From: Calidifontibacillus oryziterrae
Lineage (GTDB): Bacteria > Bacillota > Bacilli > Bacillales > Bacillaceae_J
DNA: 64,000 bases
Direction of reading: 5' to 3'
NCBI RefSeq assembly: GCF_000331575.1
Contig: NZ_ANOK01000003.1
Span: forward strand, 1 to 64,000
How positions within the stretch are numbered: the first letter of the stretch is position 1; the number at the start of each line of letters is the position of its first letter. The position numbers and the translations under genes were made by a program. This document shows positions 25,166 to 33,903 of this stretch, piece by piece. The notes below the pieces were generated by a model. That model had not been told where the DNA came from. It made no database searches and was given only the letters and a program-made list of their open reading frames with translations.

Positions 25166-25953
25166 ATTAGTTGGGTTGGATTGGATTGCTACTTTACTGA
25201 TCTAGTATAACCACTATTAAAAGGATTTACTATCAGCAAAACGGCGTGAGACTGGATTTGCTGACGATAAAAAGGATTTACTATCAGCAAAACGGCGTGA
25301 GACTGGATTTGGTGACGATAAAAAGGATTTACTATCAGCAAAACGGCGTGAGACTCAATTTGCTGACGATAAAAAGGATTTACTATCAGCAAAACGGCGT
25401 GACACTGGATTTGCTGACGATAAAAAGGATTTACTATCAGCAAAACGGCGTGAGACTGGATTTGGTGACGATAAAAAGGATTTACTATCAGCAAAACGGC
25501 GTGAGACTGGATTTGCTGACGATAAAAAGGATTTACCATCAGCAAAACGGCGTGAGACTGGATTTGGTGACGATAAAAAGGATTTACTATCAGCAAAACG
25601 GCGTGAGACTGGATTTGCTGACGATAAAAAGGATTTACTATCAGCAAAACGGCGTGAGACTGGATTTGGTGACGATAAAAAGGATTTACTATCAGCAAAA
25701 CGGCGTGAGACTCAATTTGCTGACGATAAAAAGGATTTACCATCAGCAAAACGGCGTGAGACTCAATTTGATGAGAATAACTTAAATTTATTTGTATCAA
25801 GCGACGGTTGAATTTATGTTAACGTTGATAAACACAATTTTAAACGTTCCGGAGCACTTGGCGGTTGTATAGCCAGATGTGCAGCTAAAGATAACTAAAT
25901 GATCGTTTATAGTAGATCACATCATGTTTAATAAAATAATAGGGGGAAAGGGA
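25166..25953. other. 788-base gap between paaA and paaB filled by a repeat array
   Basis: Contains the tandem repeat (25223-25784), then about 170 bases with an AACGTT-containing AT-rich stretch and the paaB ribosome binding site (agggggaaaggg, 25941-25952). Long frames exist across the array on both strands only because the 51-base period is a multiple of three. They lack ribosome binding sites and are not called. Confidence 0.8.
25223..25784. repeat. 11-copy 51-bp tandem repeat (minisatellite)
   Basis: Eleven units, starting at 25223 and every 51 bases to 25733, each ggatttactatcagcaaaa + cggcgtgagactggatttgc + tgacgataaaaa with few changes. Each unit contains the inverted repeat TCAGCAAA / TTTGCTGA (16-base loop), so each can form a small hairpin. 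Units alternate between tttgCtgacg and tttgGtgacg in copies 5-9, giving a 102-base higher-order period. Copies 3, 10 and 11 read actcaattt, and the last copy decays into gatgagaata. The start/end variants suggest array growth by two-unit duplication. Confidence 0.95.
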
Positions 25954-26325
25954 ATGGAACAAATGAACGAAGTTTCGATGAACGAAGTTCCATTTTATGA
26001 GGAATTTCAAGTTTTTAGCCGGAAAACGCCAACATCTCAAGTGCAAGAGCAATTTACACTCTTAGCACCTAACCATGAAATTGCTTTAGTAATGGCGCAA
26101 GAGAACTTTATGAGACGAGAGGAAGTTTGTGATATATGGGTAGTAAAACGCTCTGATATCCGTTCAATGAATTCTGAGGAACGTGCTGTCCTAAAACGAA
26201 TAGATAATAAAGATTATCGTACAACAAAAGGTTATGGATATTTGGCTAGAATATGGCGGGAAGCCGAGCAAGGCATGTTTGACGAGAAGGAAATCCTGTC
26301 TTGGAGTAAGGGGCGTGTTAAATAA
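25954..26325 (+). CDS. paaB: 1,2-phenylacetyl-CoA epoxidase subunit PaaB
   Basis: 123 residues: EFQVFSRKTPTSQVQEQFTLLAPNHEIALVMAQENFMRREEVCDIWVVKRSDI is the PaaB core, followed by a tail KDYRTTKGYGYLARIWRE. Bridging subunit of the PaaABC complex. Start ATG 25954 chosen since agggggaaaggg precedes it; an in-frame ATG ten codons upstream lacks such a site. Stop overlaps the paaC start (TAATG). Confidence 0.93.
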   Translation: MEQMNEVSMNEVPFYEEFQVFSRKTPTSQVQEQFTLLAPNHEIALVMAQENFMRREEVCDIWVVKRSDIRSMNSEERAVLKRIDNKDYRTTKGYGYLARIWREAEQGMFDEKEILSWSKGRVK

Positions 26326-27119
26326 TGAATGAAGAAGAAAAAAAAGCATTAGTCGAATTATTGTACCAGCTTGCTGATGATGATCTCCTCGTCTCTTATC
26401 GAGGTTCTGAATGGCTTGGCTTAGTTCCGCATATTGAAGAGGATGTTGCTTATTCATCCATTACGCAAAACACGATGGGACATGCAGCGATTTTCTACCA
26501 AATTCTTGAGGAGCTTGGTGAAGGAAATGCGGATCACCTAGCACATGCACGGCCTGCTACTGAACGAAAGAATGCAATTCTTTTGGAAGATGTTAATGGC
26601 CCGGGACATTGGTTATATAATGAACCGAGGTATGATTGGGCTTTTACAGTTGTACGCAATTATTTTTATGAAATTACGAAAAAGATCAAGATTGATTCGT
26701 TAACTAAATCGAAGTATGAACCACTAGCACAAGTGGCGGTTAAGATCAATACGGAGACGCTATATCACCTGATGCATTGGCGAACATGGTTCTATCAATT
26801 AATAAATGCTGAGGGAGAAGCTAGAAACAGAATGGAGCAAGCGATTGAAAAAGTGTGGAAGGATTTAGGTGGTTTATTATCCTTAGGACCAAATCGAGAA
26901 GGGATTGTTGCTGCAGGATTAATCGAAAGTGAGGATGTTTTGAAAGAACGGTTTAATTCTGAGATTAAGGAAGTATTTAATACGTTAAATCTTGATTTTC
27001 ATGGTGAACTTAAAATGGAGCGTGGTGACGGAAGAGCGGGTGTTCATACGGATGACCTCGCTGAAGCACTAGCGTCCCTTTCTGAAGTGTACAATTTAAA
27101 TCCGACTGTTCCTTGGTGA
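26325..27119 (+). CDS. paaC: 1,2-phenylacetyl-CoA epoxidase subunit PaaC
   Basis: 264 residues. Ferritin-like PaaC: DDLLVSYRGSEWLGLVPHIEED, TQNTMGHAAIFYQILEELG, YLxx..TLYHLMHW. Structural partner of PaaA. In this copy the usual ExxH is replaced by NTMGH, consistent with PaaC being non-catalytic. Start overlaps the paaB stop. An imperfect hairpin (27134-27179) lies between it and paaD. Confidence 0.94.
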   Translation: MNEEEKKALVELLYQLADDDLLVSYRGSEWLGLVPHIEEDVAYSSITQNTMGHAAIFYQILEELGEGNADHLAHARPATERKNAILLEDVNGPGHWLYNEPRYDWAFTVVRNYFYEITKKIKIDSLTKSKYEPLAQVAVKINTETLYHLMHWRTWFYQLINAEGEARNRMEQAIEKVWKDLGGLLSLGPNREGIVAAGLIESEDVLKERFNSEIKEVFNTLNLDFHGELKMERGDGRAGVHTDDLAEALASLSEVYNLNPTVPW

Positions 27120-27133
27120 AAAATAACCAATTC

Positions 27134-27179
27134 TATGCTGTGGACAACTTTATGAAATGTTATTGAAGTCCGCAGCATA
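27134..27179. other. inverted repeat between paaC and paaD
   Basis: TATGCTGTGGAC / GTCCGCAGCATA, 11 of 12 paired, loop 22 bases. No T-run on either side, so it is more likely an mRNA-stabilising or processing hairpin than a terminator. Confidence 0.6.
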
Positions 27180-27208
27180 TATTTTACTGATAAGGGGGTG
27201 TTTATAAA

Positions 27209-27709
27209 TTGGAAGCATCACATTCATTAATAGAAACTGAAGCATGGAGACAATTAGATACTGTCTGTGATCCAGAGATAGACACAGTTACGATTATTGA
27301 TTTAGGAATGGTTGATAAAGTATTGGTCTCCGACAATAAAGTCAGTGTTGATTTACTTCCTACTTTTTTAGGGTGTCCTGCGTTAGGGATCATAAAGGAA
27401 AATGTTATAAAAGCGATAAAACTAATCGATGAAGTGAAAGAAGTAGAGGTTAATTATATAAAAAATCCACCATGGACCTCCGATCGGATTACGAGCAAAG
27501 GACGGGAAGGATTAAAAGTATATGGGATTGCACCACCCCCGCTAAAGCTTGAAAATGATGGAACATGGAAGGTGGAATGCCCGTATTGCGGATCACCATA
27601 CCATTCTGTTGAAAATATTTTTGGTCCATCAGCTTGTAGAAGTATTTTATACTGTAAAAACTGTAAAAATCCATATGAAGCAATGAAACCAATTTCTACA
27701 ATGAATTGA
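27209..27709 (+). CDS. paaD: PaaD, maturation factor of the phenylacetyl-CoA epoxidase
   Basis: 166 residues with both expected domains: DUF59/MIP18 (about 10-105; DPEIDTVTIIDLGMVD, FLGCPALGI, NPPWTSDRITSKGREGL) and a C-terminal zinc ribbon (CPYCGS ... YCKNCKNP). Thought to deliver or stabilise the metal centre of PaaA. TTG start with aagggggtg upstream. This fused version is the direct comparator for the split genes at 16918 and 18101. Confidence 0.94.
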   Translation: MEASHSLIETEAWRQLDTVCDPEIDTVTIIDLGMVDKVLVSDNKVSVDLLPTFLGCPALGIIKENVIKAIKLIDEVKEVEVNYIKNPPWTSDRITSKGREGLKVYGIAPPPLKLENDGTWKVECPYCGSPYHSVENIFGPSACRSILYCKNCKNPYEAMKPISTMN

Positions 27710-28029
27710 TGAACTAATTTCATTTTATGTTGAATTGGAGTAGGGAGAGGCTATTTCTATGGGATATCCTTCGGACAATTTGATACCTCTGAGATCTTAA
27801 TAAACAGTCTAAATTATAAACAATTTCACCGGGATATTCTGTGGTACAGTCCGATGTCTGCACAGGGCGAAGACAAGGAACCAGATGGGCGCCGTAATTT
27901 CCAAACGAATCGCCCTATCTGATCCATCAACCTGCACAGAACGAACAAAAGAACCAGATGGCGCTTGCCCTAAGGTCCGGTTTCGCCAAGAACAGAAATT
28001 AACAAATAAGAACTTTTGGAGGGAATAAA
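27710..28029. other. intergenic region with a 74-base-spaced direct repeat
   Basis: 320 bases without a gene. Two imperfect copies of a ~33-bp sequence, TGCACAGggCGAAgac.. AAGGAACCAGATGGGCGC at 27859-27892 and its relative at 27933-27964. The region is more GC-rich than its surroundings. An AGGGCGA/TCGCCCT inverted repeat (27864-27916) lies between them. Origin unknown; resembles a dispersed palindromic element. Confidence 0.6.
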
Positions 28030-28338
28030 ATGATAAAATTTGTAGCTCTTTATAAACATCCAGAGGATAAAGCGAAATTTGATGATCATTATTTTTCGGT
28101 TCATGCACCAATTACAAAGAAGATACCAGGTCTGTTAAAAATGGAGGTTACAAAGTTTGTAGGCAGTCCGATGGGCGGTGAAAGCAAATATTATTTAATG
28201 TGCGAGATGTATTACGAAAGTATGGAATCCTTTAAAGCAGCAATGAAGACTGAGGAGGCAAAAGCATCGGGGAAGGATCTTATGTCATTCGCCGGGGATC
28301 TCGTCACATTGATGATTGGTGAAGAGCTGAATGAATAA
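28030..28338 (+). CDS. EthD-family small protein
   Basis: 102 residues, ferredoxin-like alpha/beta dimeric barrel of the EthD class: MIKFVALYKHPEDKAKFDDHYFSVHAPI and an LVTLMIGEE end. EthD-type proteins are found next to oxygenase and degradation genes; some members are catalytic, many have unknown roles. ggaggg site, ATG start. Its stop overlaps the paaF-like start by 8 bases, so it is firmly in the paa operon. A helper in ring-opening or in removing reactive intermediates is conceivable but unproven. Confidence 0.85.
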   Translation: MIKFVALYKHPEDKAKFDDHYFSVHAPITKKIPGLLKMEVTKFVGSPMGGESKYYLMCEMYYESMESFKAAMKTEEAKASGKDLMSFAGDLVTLMIGEELNE

Positions 28339-29107
28339 CTATCAATATATTAATGTATCCAGTTGTGAAGAAATTGGCTATGTTACATTAAACCGGCCAA
28401 ACGTGTTAAATGCTCTTAATCGCTTTATGATTACAGAAATTGTTAATGCGCTAGAGTCGTTTGACAAAAACGATGATGTAAAAGTAATTCTCTTAACTGG
28501 TGAAGGTCGTGCATTTGCGGCAGGGGCTGATATTCATGAAATGGCAGAGGATGATTCGATACGGTTAGAATTATTGAACCAGTTTGCTGATTGGGACCGG
28601 ATTGCATTAATAAAAAAACCAATTATAGGGGCTGTACAAGGTTTTGCTCTAGGTGGTGGCTTTGAACTAGCTCTTTGCTGTGATGTTTTAGTTGCAGCTG
28701 ATAACGCACAATTTGGGTTTCCAGAAATTAATATCGGAGTAATGCCAGGAGCTGGCGGAACGCAACGGTTAACGAAACTAATGGGAAAAACAAAAGCGCT
28801 TGAATGGCTTTGGTTAGGTGAACCGATGTCAGCAAAAGAAGCGCTACATTATGGGATTGTAAACCGCTTAGTCGCACCAGAAGTTTTACTAGAGGAAACC
28901 GTTCGCTTTGCTAAGAAGATTGCAAAACAGCCTTCTCTTTCTTTGCGATTAATAAAAGAATCCGTTCTTAAGGCAATTGATTATTCACTATATGAAGGAA
29001 TGCAATTTGAACGAAAAAACTTTTCTCTGTTATTTTCTTCACACGATCAAAAAGAAGGAATGAAAGCTTTTATTGAAAAACGAAAACCAAATTTCAAAGG
29101 GAAATAA
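28331..29107 (+). CDS. paaF: enoyl-CoA hydratase, PaaF-like
   Basis: 258-residue crotonase with both catalytic glutamates (GGGFELALCCD and FPEINIGVMPGAGGTQRL) and the oxyanion GRAFAAGADIHEM. In the phenylacetate pathway PaaF hydrates 2,3-dehydroadipyl-CoA. Overlaps the EthD gene and is followed 11 bases later by the paaG-like gene. Assignment as PaaF rests on context and on the Glu pair; general short-chain hydratase activity is likely too. Confidence 0.88.
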   Translation: MNNYQYINVSSCEEIGYVTLNRPNVLNALNRFMITEIVNALESFDKNDDVKVILLTGEGRAFAAGADIHEMAEDDSIRLELLNQFADWDRIALIKKPIIGAVQGFALGGGFELALCCDVLVAADNAQFGFPEINIGVMPGAGGTQRLTKLMGKTKALEWLWLGEPMSAKEALHYGIVNRLVAPEVLLEETVRFAKKIAKQPSLSLRLIKESVLKAIDYSLYEGMQFERKNFSLLFSSHDQKEGMKAFIEKRKPNFKGK

Positions 29108-29118
29108 GGAGGCTACAT

Positions 29119-29892
29119 ATGTTTGAAACAATAAAATTTGAAGTGACGAGCGGTGTAGCTTGGCTAACTTTGAATCGGCCTGATAAACTTAATGCCTTTA
29201 CTGAGCAAATGAATACTGAAATTGTCCGAGCCTTAAAGGATGTAGCAAGGAATCCTGAAGTAAGATGCTTAGTTATTACTGGTGAGGGTCGTGCCTTCTG
29301 TGCTGGGGAGGATCTCGGCAGTCTTGGTGAAGAAACAAATCATGGAGAGATTCTTCGCAATCGTTATAACCCAATGATAAAGCAACTAGCTACACTTGAA
29401 AAACCAGTCATTGCTGCAATTAATGGAGTAGCTGCGGGGGCGGGTTTAAGTCTTGCGTTAGCATGCGATTTCCGTTTGGCGTCTGAAAAAGCTAGTTTAG
29501 TAGAAGCGTTTATTCATATTGGATTGATTCCTGATTCAGGGAATTTATATTATTTACCACGGTTAGTTGGGCAAGCAAAAGCTTTGGAATTAGCAATGTT
29601 AGGTGAAAAAATTTCAGCTAATGAAGCAAAATCAATTGGCTTAGTAACGAAGGTGATCCCGTTAGAAAGCTGGCACGATGAAGTTTCCTCATTTGCTGAA
29701 AAACTAGCTAACATGCCGACAAAGGCCATTGGCTTAATTAAACGATATGTCAATGATAGTTGGGATAGTGATTTAATAGAAATGCTTGAAAAAGAGGCAG
29801 TTGGTCAGCGTGCGGCAGGGGTAACAAACGACCATAAAGAAGGGGTCGCAGCTTTTCTGGAAAAGCGGAAACCACAGTTTCATGGGAATTAA
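29119..29892 (+). CDS. paaG: PaaG-like ring-epoxide isomerase (crotonase)
   Basis: 257 residues. Typical PaaG features: AFCAGEDLGSLG, GVAAGAGLSLALACD without the first Glu, and HIGLIPDSGNLYYLPRLVG whose Asp is the catalytic acid/base of PaaG. This class converts the 1,2-epoxide of phenylacetyl-CoA to the oxepin-CoA. aaggaggct site, ATG start. Operon position after paaF fits. Confidence 0.92.
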   Translation: MFETIKFEVTSGVAWLTLNRPDKLNAFTEQMNTEIVRALKDVARNPEVRCLVITGEGRAFCAGEDLGSLGEETNHGEILRNRYNPMIKQLATLEKPVIAAINGVAAGAGLSLALACDFRLASEKASLVEAFIHIGLIPDSGNLYYLPRLVGQAKALELAMLGEKISANEAKSIGLVTKVIPLESWHDEVSSFAEKLANMPTKAIGLIKRYVNDSWDSDLIEMLEKEAVGQRAAGVTNDHKEGVAAFLEKRKPQFHGN

Positions 29893-29926
29893 CGATTATG
29901 AAATTAATTTATAAGGGGTGTTGTTT

Positions 29927-31444
29927 GTGACAACAGCAAAAGCAGAAAAAATGGAAAAGTTAGACTTAAAACGTGATTACTATCAAATGATCATTAATGG
30001 CGAAAGAGTGGATGCAATTTCAAAAGAAACGTTTACTACATATAATCCTGCAACAGGTGCTCCGCTAGCACAAGTAGCGAAGGCTTCTAAGGAGGATGTT
30101 GATCGCGCCGTAAATGCCGCTCGCAATGCTTTTGAAAATGGAAAGTGGAGAAGATTCCCAGTCAACAAAAGATCTCGGGTAATGAATAAAATCGCTTCCT
30201 TCATGAGAGCTCGTTTTAATGAGTTAGTTGAATTAGAGGTTCTCAATAGTGGTAAATCCCTGTCTGCTGCCCAAGGTCAAGTGATGCAGGCGATTGAAGA
30301 TTTTGAGTTTTATGCTGGTGCCATTGTTGGGCATCGCGGTGAAGTAAACAATATGCCGTTTGGCTTTTTTAATTATACGCAAAAAGAACCAGTTGGTGTT
30401 TGTGGTCAAATTATTCCTTGGAATTACCCGATAATGATGGCTGCTTGGAAAATTGCACCTGCCATTGCAGCTGGATGCTCAATTGTCTTAAAACCGGCAA
30501 GCCTGACACCTTTAACTGCTATCGTGTTAACGGAAATTTGTCATGAAGCAGGTGTACCGGAGGGTGTTGTAAATGTTGTACCAGGACCTGGCTCTACAGT
30601 TGGTGATGCGATTGTCGAGCACCCTGGAATTGATAAGGTAGCATTTACAGGCTCAACACCAATAGGTAAAGATATTATGGAGAAGGCTTCTCAAACATTA
30701 AAACGAGTTACGCTTGAGCTTGGTGGTAAATCGCCAAATATTGTGTTTGCAGATGCAGATATTGATGCAGCAGTTTATGGTTCCCTTTTTGGAATCTTTT
30801 ATAATACTGGTCAATCTTGTGAAGCTCGTTCACGCTTATATGTTCATGCCGACATTTACGAAGAGTTTATGGAAAAATTCATCGAGAAAACGAAACAATT
30901 ACGGTTAGGTGATCCTATGGATCAAGGTACTCAAGTAGGAGCAATTATAAGCAGAGATCAGCTTGAGGTTATTGATGGCTACGTTCAATCAGCAATAGAA
31001 GATGGGGCAACGGTTGTTACAGGGGGTCAAGAAGTAAAGGTTGAAGGTTTTGAAAATGGTTATTGGTATGCACCGACAATTATTACTGATGTGAATCATG
31101 ACATGAAGGTCGTCCAAGAGGAAATCTTTGGCCCCGTTGTTGTTGTCATGAAATTTAGTGATGAAAAGGAAGCGATTAAGCTTGCAAATGATACTGAATT
31201 TGGCTTAGGCTCAGCGATTTGGACGAAGGACCAAGGCCGTGCAACACGTGTTGCAAACCAAATCCGCGCTGGGATTGTAATGGTGAATTGTCCGTTCTCT
31301 GCTTTCCCTGGAACCCCATTTGGTGGATATAAACAGTCAGGATTTGGACGCGAGCTCTGTATCGAAACGCTAGATCTTTATACAGAAACAAAAAGTGTAC
31401 TTGCATATTATGGTGGCAAACCATTAAATCCACTAGGTGTGTAA
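29927..31444 (+). CDS. aldehyde dehydrogenase of the paa operon
   Basis: 505-residue NAD(P)-dependent aldehyde dehydrogenase: QIIPWNYPIMMAAWKIAPA, FTGSTPIGKDI, catalytic Glu in LELGGKSP and Cys in NTGQSCEARSR, EEIFGPV near the end. Likely oxidises the semialdehyde formed when the oxepin-CoA ring opens, a step done by the PaaZ dehydrogenase domain in proteobacteria. No MaoC-type hydrolase domain is fused to it. GTG 29927 chosen because aaggggtg is 8-9 bases upstream. Followed by a terminator. Confidence 0.9.
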   Translation: MTTAKAEKMEKLDLKRDYYQMIINGERVDAISKETFTTYNPATGAPLAQVAKASKEDVDRAVNAARNAFENGKWRRFPVNKRSRVMNKIASFMRARFNELVELEVLNSGKSLSAAQGQVMQAIEDFEFYAGAIVGHRGEVNNMPFGFFNYTQKEPVGVCGQIIPWNYPIMMAAWKIAPAIAAGCSIVLKPASLTPLTAIVLTEICHEAGVPEGVVNVVPGPGSTVGDAIVEHPGIDKVAFTGSTPIGKDIMEKASQTLKRVTLELGGKSPNIVFADADIDAAVYGSLFGIFYNTGQSCEARSRLYVHADIYEEFMEKFIEKTKQLRLGDPMDQGTQVGAIISRDQLEVIDGYVQSAIEDGATVVTGGQEVKVEGFENGYWYAPTIITDVNHDMKVVQEEIFGPVVVVMKFSDEKEAIKLANDTEFGLGSAIWTKDQGRATRVANQIRAGIVMVNCPFSAFPGTPFGGYKQSGFGRELCIETLDLYTETKSVLAYYGGKPLNPLGV

Positions 31445-31477
31445 AAAATAAATGAAATTGAGTTGACTATTAGCTAG

Positions 31478-31515
31478 GCGAGCACCTTTGAAATTAAGTG
31501 TGCTCGCTTATTTTT
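31478..31515 (+). terminator. terminator after aldehyde dehydrogenase gene
   Basis: GCGAGCAC / GTGCTCGC stem with a 14-base loop followed by ttattttt. Ends the paaABCD...ALDH transcript, so paaH likely has its own promoter. Confidence 0.85.
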
Positions 31516-31550
31516 CAAAAGGCTCTATATAACATAATATTGTACAGTTA

Positions 31551-31624
31551 AAAACCTGTGGGTGATCATAAAAAGCGGGTTTTGTTCTGGAAGAAAACCT
31601 TAGCTGAACATGGGCCCCACAGGT
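31551..31624. other. alternative hairpins in the paaH leader
   Basis: ACCTGTGGG (31554-31562) pairs perfectly with CCCACAGGT (31616-31624), while the overlapping AAAACC (31551-31556) can pair with GGTTTT (31577-31582). The two structures exclude each other. Possible leader regulation, or the ends of a small dispersed element. Confidence 0.45.
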
Positions 31625-31706
31625 AAATTCAGAAATTAGTTATTAATGAAGTACTTACGAAAAAAAGTATTCCAGTTAATAAGGAAGAAACTAGGAGTGA
31701 AAAAAT

Positions 31707-32567
31707 ATGATCGATCATTTAGTAGTTGTAGGCTCTGGCACGATGGGGAGAGGTATTGCATATGTTTCGGCTGTTGGCGGGTTCCATGTGAAAATCGTTG
31801 ATGTAAAAAATGAAGCACTAGTTTCAGCAGAAATTGAAATAAATAAGATATTTGATAAGGGAGTTGAACGCGGAAAGCTTTCAGCTTTAAAGGCAGAAGA
31901 GGCGAAAAAACGAATAACATATGAAACAAACTTAGCTGATGCTGTCAAAACAGCAGATCTAGTAATTGAAGCCGTCCCGGAAATTAGAAATGTAAAGAAA
32001 AATGTTTTTGAAACAATTGATAAGCATGCGCCGGAACACTGTTACTTCGCAACAAACACATCAACGATGAGTCCTACTGAAATAGCATCATATACAAAGC
32101 GTCCCGAAAAAGTAATTGCGATGCATTTCTTCAATCCTGTCCATAAAATGCCTCTTGTTGAAATAATTCGCGGTCTAGAAACAAACGATGAAACAGCTGA
32201 AGTCGCAAGACAGGCCGCTGAAAAAATGGAGAAACAAACAGTTGTTGTAAATGAATTTCCTGGTTTTGTGACAAGCCGGATCAGTACACTTGTTGGAAAC
32301 GAAGCGTTTTATATGCTGCAAGAAGGGATTGGCACACCTGAAGAAATAGACAAAGCGATTAAACTCGGACTCAATTATCCAATGGGCCCGTTTGAGCTTG
32401 TTGATTTGGTTGGTCTAGATGTACGTTTAAATAATTTAAAATATTTACATGAAAAATTAGGAGAAAAATATCGTCCCGCACCACTACTAGAACAATATGT
32501 AAAGGCAGGGCGCCTTGGTCGTAAGGTAGGCAAAGGTGTTTACGACTATTCGAACTCTGAGTCTTAA
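31707..32567 (+). CDS. paaH: 3-hydroxyacyl-CoA dehydrogenase (PaaH-like)
   Basis: 286 residues, single-domain 3-hydroxybutyryl-CoA dehydrogenase type. Rossmann motif GSGTMGRGIAYVSA at the N-terminus, active-site HFFNPVHKMPLVEII, and GFVTSRI linker. Oxidises 3-hydroxyadipyl-CoA to 3-oxoadipyl-CoA in this pathway. ctaggagtg site, ATG start. Confidence 0.93.
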   Translation: MIDHLVVVGSGTMGRGIAYVSAVGGFHVKIVDVKNEALVSAEIEINKIFDKGVERGKLSALKAEEAKKRITYETNLADAVKTADLVIEAVPEIRNVKKNVFETIDKHAPEHCYFATNTSTMSPTEIASYTKRPEKVIAMHFFNPVHKMPLVEIIRGLETNDETAEVARQAAEKMEKQTVVVNEFPGFVTSRISTLVGNEAFYMLQEGIGTPEEIDKAIKLGLNYPMGPFELVDLVGLDVRLNNLKYLHEKLGEKYRPAPLLEQYVKAGRLGRKVGKGVYDYSNSES

Positions 32568-32684
32568 GACACGAATACTATTATAAAATATCAAGTTATT
32601 GATCAATAACAAATATGCTGGGGAAATTATGCAAATACGTATTGTTGAACTTTGAAACGTTGAAAACAGAAAGGTGCTGAAAAA

Positions 32685-33887
32685 ATGAGTGAGGTTGTTA
32701 TTGTCGATGCTCTAAGAACGCCGATTGGCAAATATAAAGGTGCTTTGCAATCAATCCGTCCAGACGATTTAGCAGCAGTGGTAATAAAAAAAATTGTGGA
32801 GCGAAACGGTAACGTTCCAGTAGATCAAATTGAGGAGGTTGTTTTCGGAAATGCCAACCAAGCCGGTGAGGACAATAGAAATGTTGCTAGAATGGCATCG
32901 TTATTAGCCGGTCTTCCAGTTGAGGTTGGGGGTACAACGATAAACCGCTTATGTGGCTCAGGATTAGATGCTGTAAATTATGCGGCACGTGCAATTATTG
33001 CTAAAGAAGGAGATGTTTTTATCGCAGGTGGAACAGAGAGTATGACTCGTGCTCCATTTGTTATGGCAAAACCGGAGTCAGATTTTCCACGGGGAAACAT
33101 GGAAATGTTTGATACAACAATTGGCTGGCGGTTCACAAACAAAAAATTGCATGAAATGTACGGTTCAGACACAATGCCGAAAACAGCTGAGAATGTTGCG
33201 CAACAGTTTAATGTTACTCGTGAGGCTCAAGATTATTTTGCCTATGAAAGCCAACTGAAAGCAAAAATGGCCATTGAAATAAATCGATTTGCTGAAGAAA
33301 TTGTACCTATTGTTTATTACGATAAAAAAGGCAATGAAATTATTGTTAATGAAGATGAACATCCGAGACCAGATACAACACTAGAAAAGCTCAGCAAGCT
33401 TAAGCCCCTTTTTGAAAATGGAACGGTAACAGCAGGCAATTCATCTGGTGTAAATGATGGGGCCAGTGCGTTGTTATTAATGTCAGCGAAAAAAGCATAT
33501 GAGCTTGGTGTGAAACCGCTTGTTAAATATAAGGTTTCAGCAACTGCAGGATTAGAACCGCGAATTATGGGACTTGGTCCAATTTTTGCTACAAGAAAGG
33601 CACTTTCTCGAGCAAGATTAACAATCAACGACATCGGTCTCGTCGAACTAAATGAAGCATTTGCAGCTCAATCGCTTGAATGTATTAAGCAGCTAGAATT
33701 AAATAAAGACATTGTCAATGTAAATGGTGGCGCGATTGCATTCGGGCATCCGTTAGGTGCAAGTGGTGCTAGAATTTTGACGACGTTAATTCATGAAATG
33801 AAAAAGCGTAATGTGAAGTATGGATTAGCAACAATGTGTATTGGTGTTGGTCAAGGAATTGCGACCATTGTTGAAAATATTGAATAA
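32685..33887 (+). CDS. paaJ: acetyl-CoA acyltransferase / 3-oxoadipyl-CoA thiolase (PaaJ-like)
   Basis: 400-residue thiolase. Nucleophile Cys90 in NRLCGSGLDAV, GGxxAFGHPLGASGAR with the catalytic His, and the second Cys in TMCIGVGQG. Releases acetyl-CoA and succinyl-CoA from 3-oxoadipyl-CoA. agaaaggtgctg site, ATG start. 117 bases after paaH and 16 bases before the next crotonase. Confidence 0.93.
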   Translation: MSEVVIVDALRTPIGKYKGALQSIRPDDLAAVVIKKIVERNGNVPVDQIEEVVFGNANQAGEDNRNVARMASLLAGLPVEVGGTTINRLCGSGLDAVNYAARAIIAKEGDVFIAGGTESMTRAPFVMAKPESDFPRGNMEMFDTTIGWRFTNKKLHEMYGSDTMPKTAENVAQQFNVTREAQDYFAYESQLKAKMAIEINRFAEEIVPIVYYDKKGNEIIVNEDEHPRPDTTLEKLSKLKPLFENGTVTAGNSSGVNDGASALLLMSAKKAYELGVKPLVKYKVSATAGLEPRIMGLGPIFATRKALSRARLTINDIGLVELNEAFAAQSLECIKQLELNKDIVNVNGGAIAFGHPLGASGARILTTLIHEMKKRNVKYGLATMCIGVGQGIATIVENIE

Positions 33888-33903
33888 GAAAGGATATATA
33901 TTT

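Noticed and set aside
25223..25784. CRISPR array
   Set aside because: The units are directly abutting 51-mers without variable spacers, and no cas genes are near; it is a tandem repeat.
25189..25800. Long open frames across the 51-bp repeat array on both strands (179 and 203 codons)
   Set aside because: They exist only because the 51-base period is divisible by three and the unit lacks stops. No ribosome binding sites, and both strands are open at once.
27809..28111. Minus-strand 100-codon frame in the paaD-EthD gap
   Set aside because: Runs antisense into the EthD-like gene, no ribosome binding site, and contains the direct repeat element.
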